Program-made: the position numbers and the translations under genes
The notes under the pieces: generated by a model
What the model saw: the letters and a program-made list of their open reading frames with translations, nothing else
What the model was told of the DNA's origin: nothing
Database searches by the model: none
Source of the DNA: Paenibacillus polymyxa M1
GTDB lineage: Bacteria; Bacillota; Bacilli; Paenibacillales; Paenibacillaceae
Direction: 5' to 3'
Assembly: GCF_000237325.1 (NCBI RefSeq)
Contig: NC_017543.1
Location: forward strand, 302,577-366,576
DNA: 64,000 nucleotides
In this document: positions 53,349-61,994 of the stretch, piece by piece
How the letters are laid out: the number at the start of each line of letters is the position of its first letter
How positions within the stretch are numbered: position 1 is the stretch's first letter

Positions 53349-54173
53349 ATGGGAAAGATGTTGTTCAGAATTATGCTTATAGGTGCATTGTTTCTTTGTT
53401 TTTCTCTACCCTATACAGGAAAAATGTCAGCTCAGAATACTAGCTCTCCATTTTTGAAGATTAACAATTACTATGTCTTGTTCACAGCTCCTAAAGCACC
53501 TTTTATTGATCAGAATAATCGCTATATGGTGCCTTTGAGATCCATTAACGATTTGTTGGGTGGGCAAACTACGTTTAACCCAACTTCTAATACGGCCACA
53601 ATTAAGTTTGGAACACACAAGGTTGAGTTTAAAATGAACTCCACTGAGATTGTTACCGACTCAAGCACGTCCGTAATGGATACCGTCCCTGTGCTTTATA
53701 AAAATGCGATGTTTGTCCCTTTAGGGGTACTTACTAAGCACTTAGACATACACCAGGAATGGGATCAGCAAAATAAACTGTATTCCCTCTCTGGCAAAGA
53801 ACTAATGAAGACACCTATGATGGAGAATGTAGAAGATTTGGATCATTTTAGAGAACAAGTGGCTAATGAAAATGCATTTCAGTTGTTATCGTACAAATTA
53901 ACTATGGGAGAAAAAATTTATCTGGCCATTACAGCTAAGAATATGACAGGGAAAAAGATTAGTGAGGGCATTGAAGATTTAAATACCACTTTTATTTTTT
54001 CTGACGATAGCACGGCCGGGGAAAATAGAAATCGTAAAAGACCCAGTATAGATAAGGATGAAATTGTAACTCGCGAATATGACATAGATTATGTGAAAAC
54101 AATAGAAAATAAGAAAATTATCAAAAATGAGCTGTCCTACGTTCTCTTTAAGGGCCGAACGCTAAAACCATAA
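53349..54173 (+). CDS. copper-amine-oxidase N-terminal domain protein
   Basis: 274 residues; AAGGAGG site. Signal peptide (MLFRIMLIGALFLCFSLPYT). A Cu_amine_oxidN1 domain lies at about 38-150: RYMVPLRSINDLLGGQTTFN and MFVPLGVLTKHLDIHQEWDQ. The C-terminal part (about 160-270) is charged and unassigned. Likely exported and wall- or membrane-associated. A decayed copy is at 58973-59330. Confidence 0.8.
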   Translation: MGKMLFRIMLIGALFLCFSLPYTGKMSAQNTSSPFLKINNYYVLFTAPKAPFIDQNNRYMVPLRSINDLLGGQTTFNPTSNTATIKFGTHKVEFKMNSTEIVTDSSTSVMDTVPVLYKNAMFVPLGVLTKHLDIHQEWDQQNKLYSLSGKELMKTPMMENVEDLDHFREQVANENAFQLLSYKLTMGEKIYLAITAKNMTGKKISEGIEDLNTTFIFSDDSTAGENRNRKRPSIDKDEIVTREYDIDYVKTIENKKIIKNELSYVLFKGRTLKP

Positions 54174-54218
54174 AAGCCATACTCGTTTCCCGGCTGAGGG
54201 ATTCTAGGCTGTTGAAAA

Positions 54219-54255
54219 ATAAAGCTGGTCCGTTCTTGGATCAGCTTTATTTTTA
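54219..54255 (+). terminator. Rho-independent terminator (left duplicate)
   Basis: AATAAAGCTGGTCC/GGATCAGCTTTATTTTT; the duplicate version is at 59366-59401. Confidence 0.8.
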
Positions 54256-54329
54256 CCATTCTAACTATTGAAAATCCATCGTTATATTACGTGATTACTT
54301 CAGTAAATATCAATTCATTTAACTGCTCT

Positions 54330-54525
54330 ATCAGTTCTTGCATATTTTATTTTTAAGATAAATGAAATTGTAGAACCTCCACTTTTTAAGACAGCTAGGA
54401 CAAAAGGCTGCTACATGATCGGAAGAAATACTATGACTTTATAATATATATTTCAAGGTGCTTCCCGAATGCGGCAATCTCATGCCGCAACTAAAACGGT
54501 AACCCTCGTATTTTGTATCAATAAT
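54330..54525. pseudogene. fused fragments of the HTH-HNH gene and uvrX
   Basis: From about 54310 to 54450 the DNA matches the 3' part of the minus-strand HTH/HNH gene (59477-59612): the shared text includes TCTATCAGTTCTTG and GCTACATG-TCGG-AGAAATACTATGA. From about 54455 to 54510 it matches the middle of uvrX (61120-61170): ATGCGGCAATCTCATGCCGC versus ATGCGGCAAACTCATACCGC, then ACGGTAAC. About 1.5 kb between these two points is missing, so the left copy is a deletion derivative of the right locus. Confidence 0.75.
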
Positions 54526-54641
54526 GAATATGTAATATGTCTACTTGAAAATTAAATTATCTATTCATAGCTTGTATGACTCAAATACGCCTCACAGTGT
54601 TATCTTGTCTTGTTTTTGGATCGACTTCTTTATACAGGGAC

Positions 54642-55121
54642 TCATATGTTTCCTTCTCTAGGAGTATATTTTCGTAGAAACGAACGAATAATGCTAACTT
54701 CTTTACGAGCAATCTTATTGCTATCAGTATCTTCACCGTTCATTAATTTGAAATTTACATGGCCAACCTCACTAAATGTTTTTAACAAATCTACAGCTTC
54801 CTGAATGGCTTCTGCCAGCGTGAGTGACCGCTGGTAGCTGGTTTCACAATAATTCAGGTGTTCCCGCAACAGCTTGGAATACTTGATTTTTGATGCCCAT
54901 GTTTCCTGTTCCCAAGCATAAGAGGAAATGGATTCTTTGGGTTCTCCCATGCGGCATAAAATCTCTAGGCGTAATGACTGGTTTCGTTGTAAGATCCCTT
55001 CAAACTCCTTAAAACCTCTCCCATTTTGGCTGGGGAACCGTGTGGCTTCCTTAACCGCAATGTACCTGTATTCGTCTATTAATTCTTGATTAGACAGGTC
55101 CTCTAATTTCTTTGCCTTCAC
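54642..55121 (-). CDS. hypothetical protein (159 aa)
   Basis: GTG start at 55121, 8 nt after AAAGGAG. Helical, charged, soluble (LEDLSNQELIDEYRYIAVKE, CETSYQRSLTLAEAIQEAVD). No motif recognised. The 3' end lies near the fragment junction, and the C-terminal SFLRKYTPREGNI is normal-looking. It probably came with the neighbouring accessory genes. Confidence 0.55.
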   Translation of the reverse strand: MKAKKLEDLSNQELIDEYRYIAVKEATRFPSQNGRGFKEFEGILQRNQSLRLEILCRMGEPKESISSYAWEQETWASKIKYSKLLREHLNYCETSYQRSLTLAEAIQEAVDLLKTFSEVGHVNFKLMNGEDTDSNKIARKEVSIIRSFLRKYTPREGNI

Positions 55122-55326
55122 TGTTATGCTCCTTTCAAGATCAATAAAAATAGAATTTTTAACATATATATAGGAAATAGTAGTTCATTTTCCATTTTAC
55201 ATCTATATGGTCAAAACTGTTTTTTATGATTAAGAGATATATTTAGTGGTCTGGTGAAAGCTCAAAATATCCTCTAGTACAGCTTGAACAGGGTAACTAA
55301 AAGCTTAAAATGGATGAAAGAACGAG

Positions 55327-55366
55327 AAAAAAACCGCCTGTGCATCAAGCATAGGCGGTTTTTTTC
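55327..55366. terminator. bidirectional terminator of the secreted-protein operon
   Basis: AAAAAAACCGCCTGTGC/GCATAGGCGGTTTTTTT hairpin just after the last gene (55394) of the minus-strand operon. Confidence 0.85.
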
Positions 55367-55393
55367 AATCTCATTCAATTACTTAATTCACAT

Positions 55394-56134
55394 TTACCCT
55401 TTAAATAACTTATCTTCTTTAATAGGAGCAGTAATTTCTTTGATCTCCACTTCATCATTCAACTTTTGTAGGTTCATTGGCATGGAGTTTAAATACTTAT
55501 ACTCCTCAACCCTAACGGAGTCTTCTGTCCAATTCCCCTCTTTATCTTTTACAAAGACTTCTCTTTTTACAGGAAGCCCTGTATTAGTATCAATGGTAAC
55601 AGTCTCTTTCTTAAGTTTGTCTTCGGCTACAACTTCTTGAAGTGATGCGTCCTTAGATTGTGATTGCGGCCGTAAAGATTTCACCCAATTTTGATTTTTC
55701 ATCTCTTTTTTCTGTTCTTCCATGAGAGAGATATTTAAAATTCTCTTATTTTCATTGGCCAGGTTAACGGGCAATATCCAGGTGTTTCCTACAAGCTTTC
55801 CTGTTATGTGATCCCTTCCTATAGAAGTGACTCGTTTCCCCTCTTCAGAAACTATAATTTTATTTTGTAGGACTCCTCCCACATAATCTTCAGTAACTTC
55901 ACTTAGGTTTTTCCGATCACGGATGCGTATTTGGTAAGAACTATCGGAATACGTGCTTGAAGAAACAGATATTTTAATATACTCCACCTGACTATTCGTG
56001 GCTTTGTCAGCAGCTGCGATCGTTTCACTCTGTGCACTGACAACTCTATCTGTGTTCAGGTAGAAAAAACCGGAAGCAGCCGCAACTACTAATGGAACTG
56101 CAAGGATACTAGTTAATGTTTTCTTTTTCATCAT
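55394..56134 (-). CDS. secreted protein, last gene of a four-gene operon
   Basis: 246 residues; start at ATG 56134 (or 56131) after GGAGGCAAAG. Signal or anchor segment (LTSILAVPLVVAAASGFFYL, residues 6-26). The mature part is beta-rich with repeated short strands (YIKISVSSSTYSDSSYQIRI, VGGVLQNKIIVSEEGKRVTS, ETVTIDTNTGLPVKREVFVK), resembling outer-surface or sigma-regulator substrate proteins with a LolA-like fold. It is 11 bp behind the SH3 gene and thus co-transcribed with it. Confidence 0.6.
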   Translation of the reverse strand: MMKKKTLTSILAVPLVVAAASGFFYLNTDRVVSAQSETIAAADKATNSQVEYIKISVSSSTYSDSSYQIRIRDRKNLSEVTEDYVGGVLQNKIIVSEEGKRVTSIGRDHITGKLVGNTWILPVNLANENKRILNISLMEEQKKEMKNQNWVKSLRPQSQSKDASLQEVVAEDKLKKETVTIDTNTGLPVKREVFVKDKEGNWTEDSVRVEEYKYLNSMPMNLQKLNDEVEIKEITAPIKEDKLFKG

Positions 56135-56145
56135 CTTTGCCTCCT

Positions 56146-56739
56146 TTACTCCGCTTTTAAATTCCAGCCATTCACATATCCGTCGGTATGGTAGTCCGTA
56201 TCAAGAACCCTCCATGCATTTGGATTACATACCGTTGCTTTTAACTCATCATCATAAGCAGGGAGGTACTTCCCTTTAGGTTCCGTAATACCACTACTGC
56301 CCCCAAGATTCGGGCAAGCGTCCCTATAGAGCGTACTTGAACGTACTACCTTTGTTGTGTGTGTATCTACGTAATTGAAAGGCCCTTGTTCTGCAGAAAT
56401 ATACCAAGCAGTATAGCCAACAGCCGCATTTGAATAATAACCAATATTGCCATCTGGATAGTAGTTGCGGGTCCATTCCTGTCCATTTCCCGAAACAGGT
56501 GCACATCCATTAGGTGTCGTTGGACAGTAACTAACAACATCTTCTCCATAGCTCACTTGGGCAATAACTGGATAACTAAATCCTGGCCCAGTTCTAACAT
56601 TCAGTCCCCCGATCACCACATCCCTCACATTCGTCGTTTTTTCATACGGTGCAAGTTGGGCATGAGAAATTCCAGGCACTTGGGTTGAAAAAATACAAAC
56701 AATGAGGCAGAAAAGAATCTTCACACTTGATTTTAACAT
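56146..56739 (-). CDS. secreted protein with bacterial SH3 domain
   Basis: 197 residues; ATG 56739 after AGGAGG (a longer frame to 56802 lacks a site). Signal MLKSSVKILFCLIVCIFSTQ, cleavage near SHA-QL. An SH3_3 domain lies at about 40-70 (VIGGLNVRTGPGFSYPVIAQ, VSYGEDVVSYCPT). Further Cys pairs (CPTTPNGC, CPNL...C) may form disulfides. SH3 domains of this type bind cell-wall peptides. The gene is third in the minus-strand operon. Confidence 0.8.
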   Translation of the reverse strand: MLKSSVKILFCLIVCIFSTQVPGISHAQLAPYEKTTNVRDVVIGGLNVRTGPGFSYPVIAQVSYGEDVVSYCPTTPNGCAPVSGNGQEWTRNYYPDGNIGYYSNAAVGYTAWYISAEQGPFNYVDTHTTKVVRSSTLYRDACPNLGGSSGITEPKGKYLPAYDDELKATVCNPNAWRVLDTDYHTDGYVNGWNLKAE

Positions 56740-56986
56740 ATAATCCAAACACCTCCTATTTTTATGTAGCTGCTCTAGCTTCTTTGTTGAACAGATGCAC
56801 ATGGTACCTGCATGACTGGTTCACGCGTAAGAACACACATACATTTGTTATAGGGGTTAGACAGAGCTTTAAAAGAGCTAGAGCAGCCTTTCCTTGTTTA
56901 ATACAAGCATTTCTTTTAAGTGATCGCGCTAGTAGTCCTCTGATCAAGAACATAATTCGCAGTGATTACTGCTAAAAGATCAACTG

Positions 56987-57589
56987 TTAATGCTTTTTAA
57001 TGAAGGATGTTACAGACCCTAGGACTGACTGCATATCACTTAATTCAGCTTTTTGCCCTTTTGTTATGAGCGTAATTTTAACAATTACATTTTTGTAAGT
57101 AAGCATGGCCTCATCCAAAGATTGCAGCACAGCTTCTTTTTGATATGCTTTTGTTTCATGTGTCGGCCATAGTACCATATCATTACCTACAGCATCTTTT
57201 AAGTAGATAAGATCAATAAGCAGCAATGTGTCATCTTTTCTCTTATAAATGATTCTCTCTTGCGTTTCCTCGTCTGTCGGTTTACCCTCACGGGTTAACA
57301 TCGATCTAGCACCAAATGACCAATCTTTATCAATGGCAACAACATTGCTCCCTTGGGTGCTTTCAATATAGTTAAATGAGTCCAAATGAAGCTTTTGGGA
57401 CATATCCGCAAATAAATCACGATACTGTGTATAGCTCAGGGAAGCATCTTTCTTGCTAGTATCCATCTTTAGACTTGGAGCAGGAATATTGGTTTTGCTG
57501 CTATCCGGTTGCTGTGCAACGCCATTACAGCCCGTTACAATTAGGACACATAAGAGTACAGCGCCGAGAATAAACCGCTTTTTACTCAT
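56987..57589 (-). CDS. secreted lipoprotein (200 aa)
   Basis: ATG 57589; lipobox IVTGC (LLCVLIVTGC), so lipid-anchored. The mature protein is mixed alpha/beta (SYTQYRDLFADMSQKLHLDS, MVLWPTHETKAYQKEAVLQS) with no known domain. It directly follows the beta-rich secreted protein (8 bp) and precedes the SH3 gene by about 250 bp, all in one direction. Function unknown; location and size suggest a partner or immunity lipoprotein of the first gene. Confidence 0.65.
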   Translation of the reverse strand: MSKKRFILGAVLLCVLIVTGCNGVAQQPDSSKTNIPAPSLKMDTSKKDASLSYTQYRDLFADMSQKLHLDSFNYIESTQGSNVVAIDKDWSFGARSMLTREGKPTDEETQERIIYKRKDDTLLLIDLIYLKDAVGNDMVLWPTHETKAYQKEAVLQSLDEAMLTYKNVIVKITLITKGQKAELSDMQSVLGSVTSFIKKH

Positions 57590-57597
57590 ACCCAAAA

Positions 57598-58356
57598 TTA
57601 TAATCTGCTCTCTGCATATTCAATAGTTGTCTCATTATCCGACGGTGCCCAAGCAGATTCTCCTGTCTTGTATTCTCCGGCCGAGACCCCAGTATTTTTC
57701 ACATACATTTTCCAAACAGCCTGACCTGCTCCATAACCGCCGGCTCTATACTTGGTATAGGATGCTTTATAACCGGCAGGAATATTTTTCGGTCCCGCTT
57801 CAATGGTTGTACTGGAGGACGTTGTTTTTTGATAGGAGTATGATCCTCCTACACTTGCTTTTAAACTCGCAAAAAACTTAACCTTAAGTTCAGCATCCAC
57901 CTGAAGGTTAGCAGTTGCTCCCCACGTTGAAACCACTGAATTTTGTTGAATATACTTAAGAGGTAGCACTCCAGAGCTTCGGTTTTCCACGGTTACTTTA
58001 TCAATAAAAAATCGCTTAGGATCTTTTTTGTAATTATTCATGACAAAGCGATTAAAAACATATGTGAAGTTGCTGTCACTCCAGGACTGGGTACTGATTT
58101 CGCTATTGGGAACAATGTATGGAACTTCTTTTGTATTCCCTTCTAAATCTTCTACCCAGGCTTTCGGTGTTTCCAGTTTATATTGCTCTTGTCGCTCAAG
58201 TTCAGCACTGTCTGGCACTGTGGTATATACCATGTGAGACTCTAAAGAATCATTTGCACTAATAGTACTGTTGTCTTCTGCATTCATCACCGCTGCAAAC
58301 ATGGAGCTTATAACACAAGCCGATAAGAGAGAAAGCATGATTTTTCCTTTTTTCAT
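57598..58356 (-). CDS. secreted beta-rich protein, possibly pore-forming toxin-like
   Basis: 252 residues with a signal peptide (MLSLLSACVISSMFAAVMNA). The second half alternates polar and hydrophobic residues with long Ser/Thr-rich strands (VVSTWGATANLQVDAELKVK, ASVGGSYSYQKTTSSSTTIE, AGPKNIPAGYKASYTKYRAG), as in aerolysin/ETX-MTX2-type beta-pore proteins and some other secreted beta proteins. No diagnostic motif confirms this. It leads the minus-strand operon; a GGAGGC site precedes the ATG. The downstream lipoprotein could protect the producer, which is inference. Confidence 0.55.
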   Translation of the reverse strand: MKKGKIMLSLLSACVISSMFAAVMNAEDNSTISANDSLESHMVYTTVPDSAELERQEQYKLETPKAWVEDLEGNTKEVPYIVPNSEISTQSWSDSNFTYVFNRFVMNNYKKDPKRFFIDKVTVENRSSGVLPLKYIQQNSVVSTWGATANLQVDAELKVKFFASLKASVGGSYSYQKTTSSSTTIEAGPKNIPAGYKASYTKYRAGGYGAGQAVWKMYVKNTGVSAGEYKTGESAWAPSDNETTIEYAESRL

Positions 58357-58829
58357 CCGAATAGCCTCCTAAGTTTTAGATAAATACTTAATTGGTACCG
58401 CTTTCGTATAATACCTCGATGCCTCTCACATGATGGATTTTCAAATTTTTATTTGAGTAGTGTTCCCCCCGCCTTCTAATATAATTGTTTAAAGCTCGTT
58501 GATAGGTGATATTTATACAAATTCCTATCTATTTTAAAAGAGTAGGAAGTGTATACGGTTTCGTTTGGATATTCATAAATTTTTAATTAATGGTAATTAT
58601 TACAATGCTGATTATATCATATGCTTTGATTTTTTCTAGAAATATATTCGATAATTTACTATAATTGAATCTTTTTTCCCAAATACCGACATATCGGAAA
58701 CTTTATTTGTCTCAAAATAAGGCTGAAATATCTAAATTCAATTTAGGACGTTGGATATAATCTTCTCAAAAATGGGCAAATTATGTAATTAAAAACTTGA
58801 GTTGATTGTCGTTAAGATAGCCCTAATAT
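58357..58829. other. promoter region of the secreted operon and AT-rich spacer
   Basis: No gene. AT-rich DNA with several TATA-like boxes (for example TTATATCAT near 58612). The segmental duplication begins at about 58830. Confidence 0.35.
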
Positions 58830-59335
58830 CCCTTGGTGAAACAGCCAAACCTATAATATTGCTCTATGCTACGGAGTAAAGTTGAAGTGAACTACGTGCA
58901 TGGAGGAAAGAAAATAGCAAGAATGTTTTAGATTGAATTTTTTTGAGAGGGCTACTTTAGCCCTCTCTATTAATGAGGAAACTTGTGGGAAAGTTGCTAT
59001 TTAGGATTCTACTTTTAAGTGTATTTGTTTGTTGCTTATCACAACCCTGTACAGGAAAAATGTCAGCTCGGAGTATAGCTCCAAGCAATCGATTTTTGAA
59101 GATTAACATCTTGTTCATGGCTCCTAAGGCACCTTATATATTAATCAGAATAATCGCTATATGGTACCTTTGTGAGATACAAATGATTTGTTGGAGGGAC
59201 AGACTACGTTTAACCCAACCTCTAATACGGCCACAATTAAGTTTGGAACACACCAGGTTGATTTGAAATAAACTCTACTGAGATTGTTACCGACTCCAAC
59301 ACATTTGTAATGGATAATGTTCCTCGATCCCAGCA
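58830..59335 (+). pseudogene. decayed duplicate of 53190-54170 (secreted tail plus copper-amine-oxidase-N gene)
   Basis: The segment repeats the end of the 381-residue gene (ACGGAGTAAAGTTG, GATTGAATT...TAGCCC-CTC), the hairpin, and the start of the next gene (CAGGAAAAATGTCAGCTC, GTTTAACCCAAC, AAGTTTGGAACACA). Frameshifts (near 59110 and 59265) and a large internal deletion leave only the first third of the copper-amine-oxidase-N gene. The signal peptide start (GKLLFRILLLSVFVCCLSQP) is recognisable. Confidence 0.85.
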
Positions 59336-59365
59336 GAGGGCTCTTAGGGTGGAATTGAACGAAAA

Positions 59366-59401
59366 ATAAAGCTGATCCGTTCTTGGACCAGCTTTATTTT
59401 T
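59366..59401 (+). terminator. Rho-independent terminator (right duplicate)
   Basis: AAAGCTGATCC/GGACCAGCTTT hairpin with T run; copy of the one at 54219-54255. Confidence 0.8.
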
Positions 59402-59476
59402 ACCATTCTAACGATTGGGAATCCATCATTAATTGTGAGATTTTTTCAATAAATATCAATCCATTTAATTGCTCTA

Positions 59477-59938
59477 TCAGTTCTTGTATATTTTATTTTT
59501 AAGATAAATAATATCTCCTGGCAATTGCAGAACCTCCAGTTTTTTAAGACAGTTTGGACAAACGGCTGCTACATGCTCGGCAGAAATACTATGATCCTTT
59601 AATATATATGTTTCAAGGTAAGGTTGGCCATTAGAACGAATAAAAGGAGCCATAGTATTACATAGTTCACATATACCTGAAGCTCTTTCAAACACCTCGG
59701 CTGCAATATATGAATTTTCAATCTGCTCATGGGATACTGTAAAACCGATCACAAAATAATTTACATCAACAGAGAAAAATTCAGCTAAAACAAGAATAAT
59801 TTTTAATTTGGGAGTACGTTGACCACGCTCATACATACCAATTGCCGAAGGAGATAAATCAACTTCATCAGCAAGTTGTTGGATCGTTAGCCCCATACTT
59901 TCTCTAAGTGGTTTAATTCGGGTACCATCTATTTTCAT
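59477..59938 (-). CDS. HTH regulator fused to a degenerate HNH domain
   Basis: 153 residues. Residues 8-62 form an XRE helix-turn-helix (LRESMGLTIQQLADEVDLSP, SAIGMYERGQRTPKLKIILV). The C-terminal half has the zinc frame of McrA/HNH nucleases (CELC ... CPNCLKKLE), with LETYILKDHS where active HNH domains have an HH-containing catalytic segment. So zinc binding is probably kept and nuclease activity lost, giving a DNA-binding repressor or sensor. It is divergent from the uvrX operon, 320 bp away. A second partial copy lies at 54330. Family known only in outline. Confidence 0.75.
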   Translation of the reverse strand: MKIDGTRIKPLRESMGLTIQQLADEVDLSPSAIGMYERGQRTPKLKIILVLAEFFSVDVNYFVIGFTVSHEQIENSYIAAEVFERASGICELCNTMAPFIRSNGQPYLETYILKDHSISAEHVAAVCPNCLKKLEVLQLPGDIIYLKNKIYKN

Positions 59939-60230
59939 GGTTTATAGTCCGTTTCCCTCTCTTTATATTTAAGAATAGCTATTCTGCTTTTCGTTTATTA
60001 GATACCGCTTCGTCTAACACAGCTTTCTAATCAGCAGATCTACAAATTTTCAACTTTACTTATGCGAAAATGCACCGGAACCAATACAAAATATCCCTAT
60101 AATACATTACTAAATATAATATGATTACAGCAGATTGTATACAAAGTTCACCTCGAATAAATTAAATTCATCTTTGCAAAAGTAATAAATTCCCATGAAT
60201 AAAACGAATAAAAACGTGGTATATTGTTAA

Positions 60231-60242
60231 GAACATACGTTC
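60231..60242 (+). promoter_or_regulatory. LexA box of the uvrX operon
   Basis: GAAC-ATAC-GTTC matches the Gram-positive LexA consensus exactly. It lies 18 bp before the uvrX ATG and just after a TATATT promoter element, a classic SOS operator position. Confidence 0.85.
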
Positions 60243-60260
60243 TACTTTGGAGGCTGAATT

Positions 60261-61523
60261 ATGATTGACTACTCAAAACTCCCCCAACACGAGGTCGCCT
60301 GTATTGATATGAAGTCCTTCTATGCTTCTATTGAAGCTGTTGATATGGGACTGGACCCGCTTACTACCCTTTTGGCAGTTGTAGGCGAAAAGAATCGCCC
60401 AGGCTCCGTAGTTCTTGCCGCTTCTCCTGCTTTAAAAAAACAGTTTGGCATCCGGACAGGGAACCGACTCTATGAAATCCCTCCTGATCCGCGTATCCAT
60501 GTTGTCAATGCCCGGATGGGACTATACTTGGATACATCCATGACTATAACCAAATTATTCAACCAGTACGTACCGACAGAGGCCATTTCTACATATTCCG
60601 TTGATGAAAGCTGGATTACTTTGGACGGTACAGCACACCTATACGGGTCAACACGCGATGCAGTTCAACGTATCCAGAAAGATATTCTAATGCAGCTTGG
60701 CTTACCGTCCGCAGCTGGCTGCGGTCCAAACAAGCTCATCGCAAAACTGATTATGGATAATTATGGAAAGAAAACAGGAATCGCGGAGTGCACGTATCAG
60801 GATATCCCCCGCCTGCTGTGGCCGCTACCGGTGGAAGACATATGGGGAATTGGAAGAAAGCTAAAGAAGAGGCTGAACTCCATAGGGATTTATCAGTTAG
60901 GGGATATCGCTCATTACCCCCTTTCTAAACTTCAACGTCAATTCGGGAACTTGATGGGCCAGCAGCTTTTTTATCATAGCTGGGGCGTGGACATCTCTCC
61001 CGTTTTTGTAGATATTAAGGAAGAAGTCCGCAAAGGGTTCTCAAATGGTATCACTCTAATGAGGAATTATTCTATTCAGGAGGTTTCAACCATCATTTTG
61101 GAATTGACGGATCATATTGCATCCCGCATGCGGCAAACTCATACCGCAACAAAGACGGTAACGCTCTCGTTAGGATATAGCAAGGATGATGGATTAAAAG
61201 GCTTCAGCCGCTCCAAAACCCTTCCTGAAGCTACGAATATAGCCAAGCCACTCTACAATACCTGTATGGAGCTGCTGCGGTCTGCAAACGCCAGGGCAAG
61301 CATTAGGAACGTTCATGTGGGAGTCTCCAACTTGGTTCCTGAAGAGGCGATTCAAGTGGATCTGTTTTCGGGACCTACAAATGAAAAATTACAGCAGCTC
61401 GGCGTAACTCTGGATTCGATTCAAGCACGGTTTGGAGGATCTGCTGTTTTCAGAGCCAGCTCCATTACAAATGCGGGGACATTTCTTGGCCGCTCTCAAA
61501 AGATTGGAGGTCATTATGAATGA
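60261..61523 (+). CDS. uvrX: Y-family DNA polymerase UvrX (UmuC-like)
   Basis: 420 residues, full length. The catalytic palm motifs are IDMKSFYASIEAV (first Asp) and YSVDESWITL (Asp-Glu pair). HhH segments (VEDIWGIGRKLKKRLNSIGI) and the little-finger part are in place, as in B. subtilis UvrX/YqjW of phages and plasmids. Role: error-prone translesion synthesis during the SOS response, here probably on the mobile element or host DNA. TTGGAGG precedes the ATG and a LexA box lies 18 bp upstream. The stop overlaps yolD by ATGA. Confidence 0.93.
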   Translation: MIDYSKLPQHEVACIDMKSFYASIEAVDMGLDPLTTLLAVVGEKNRPGSVVLAASPALKKQFGIRTGNRLYEIPPDPRIHVVNARMGLYLDTSMTITKLFNQYVPTEAISTYSVDESWITLDGTAHLYGSTRDAVQRIQKDILMQLGLPSAAGCGPNKLIAKLIMDNYGKKTGIAECTYQDIPRLLWPLPVEDIWGIGRKLKKRLNSIGIYQLGDIAHYPLSKLQRQFGNLMGQQLFYHSWGVDISPVFVDIKEEVRKGFSNGITLMRNYSIQEVSTIILELTDHIASRMRQTHTATKTVTLSLGYSKDDGLKGFSRSKTLPEATNIAKPLYNTCMELLRSANARASIRNVHVGVSNLVPEEAIQVDLFSGPTNEKLQQLGVTLDSIQARFGGSAVFRASSITNAGTFLGRSQKIGGHYE

Positions 61524-61849
61524 TACAAGATCGTGGTCATAAAAAATGGACTGCTCTTATGCTGCCTGAGCACAAAGACCGATTGCAACAGTGGGCATTA
61601 TCCCAGGAGGATGTTAGCCAGCCTGTTTTAGATGAAGACCAGCTTCAGAGTATAAATGAGGTACTATCTATTAGCCTGGAGGAACGACGAACCGTTGAAG
61701 TGATTTACTACGATCAAAAGCAGTATAAGAGTACATGTGGCCAGGTGAAACGTTGTGATCTGCTCTCCGGCATCCTGGTATTGGAACAGCCTGAACTTGG
61801 CTGGGTCCACATCACCCTGAAGAATATTAAGGACATACGGTTAGCATAA
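61520..61849 (+). CDS. YolD-like protein, UvrX partner
   Basis: 109 residues; the start overlaps the uvrX stop (ATGA). Length and sequence (DRGHKKWTALMLPEHKDRLQ, VEVIYYDQKQYKSTCGQVKR, CDLLSGILVLEQPELGWVHI) fit the YolD family, whose genes usually sit directly behind Y-family polymerases of this branch and are thought to assist or regulate them. A terminator lies 24 bp downstream. Confidence 0.9.
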   Translation: MIQDRGHKKWTALMLPEHKDRLQQWALSQEDVSQPVLDEDQLQSINEVLSISLEERRTVEVIYYDQKQYKSTCGQVKRCDLLSGILVLEQPELGWVHITLKNIKDIRLA

Positions 61850-61873
61850 TGCTTGTTGTCCAGAATAAGACAC

Positions 61874-61900
61874 AAAAGCGACCAATTAGGGTCGCTTTTG
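61874..61900 (+). terminator. Rho-independent terminator of uvrX-yolD
   Basis: AAAAGCGACC/GGGTCGCTTTT hairpin, 24 bp after yolD. Confidence 0.85.
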
Positions 61901-61994
61901 ATACTCTATACATAAGAGAATAACAGTTTATCATCTTCCTCATCGTCGTCATCAAGCTGAGCATCATGGTCATACTTAAACCTCTGTGTAGCTA

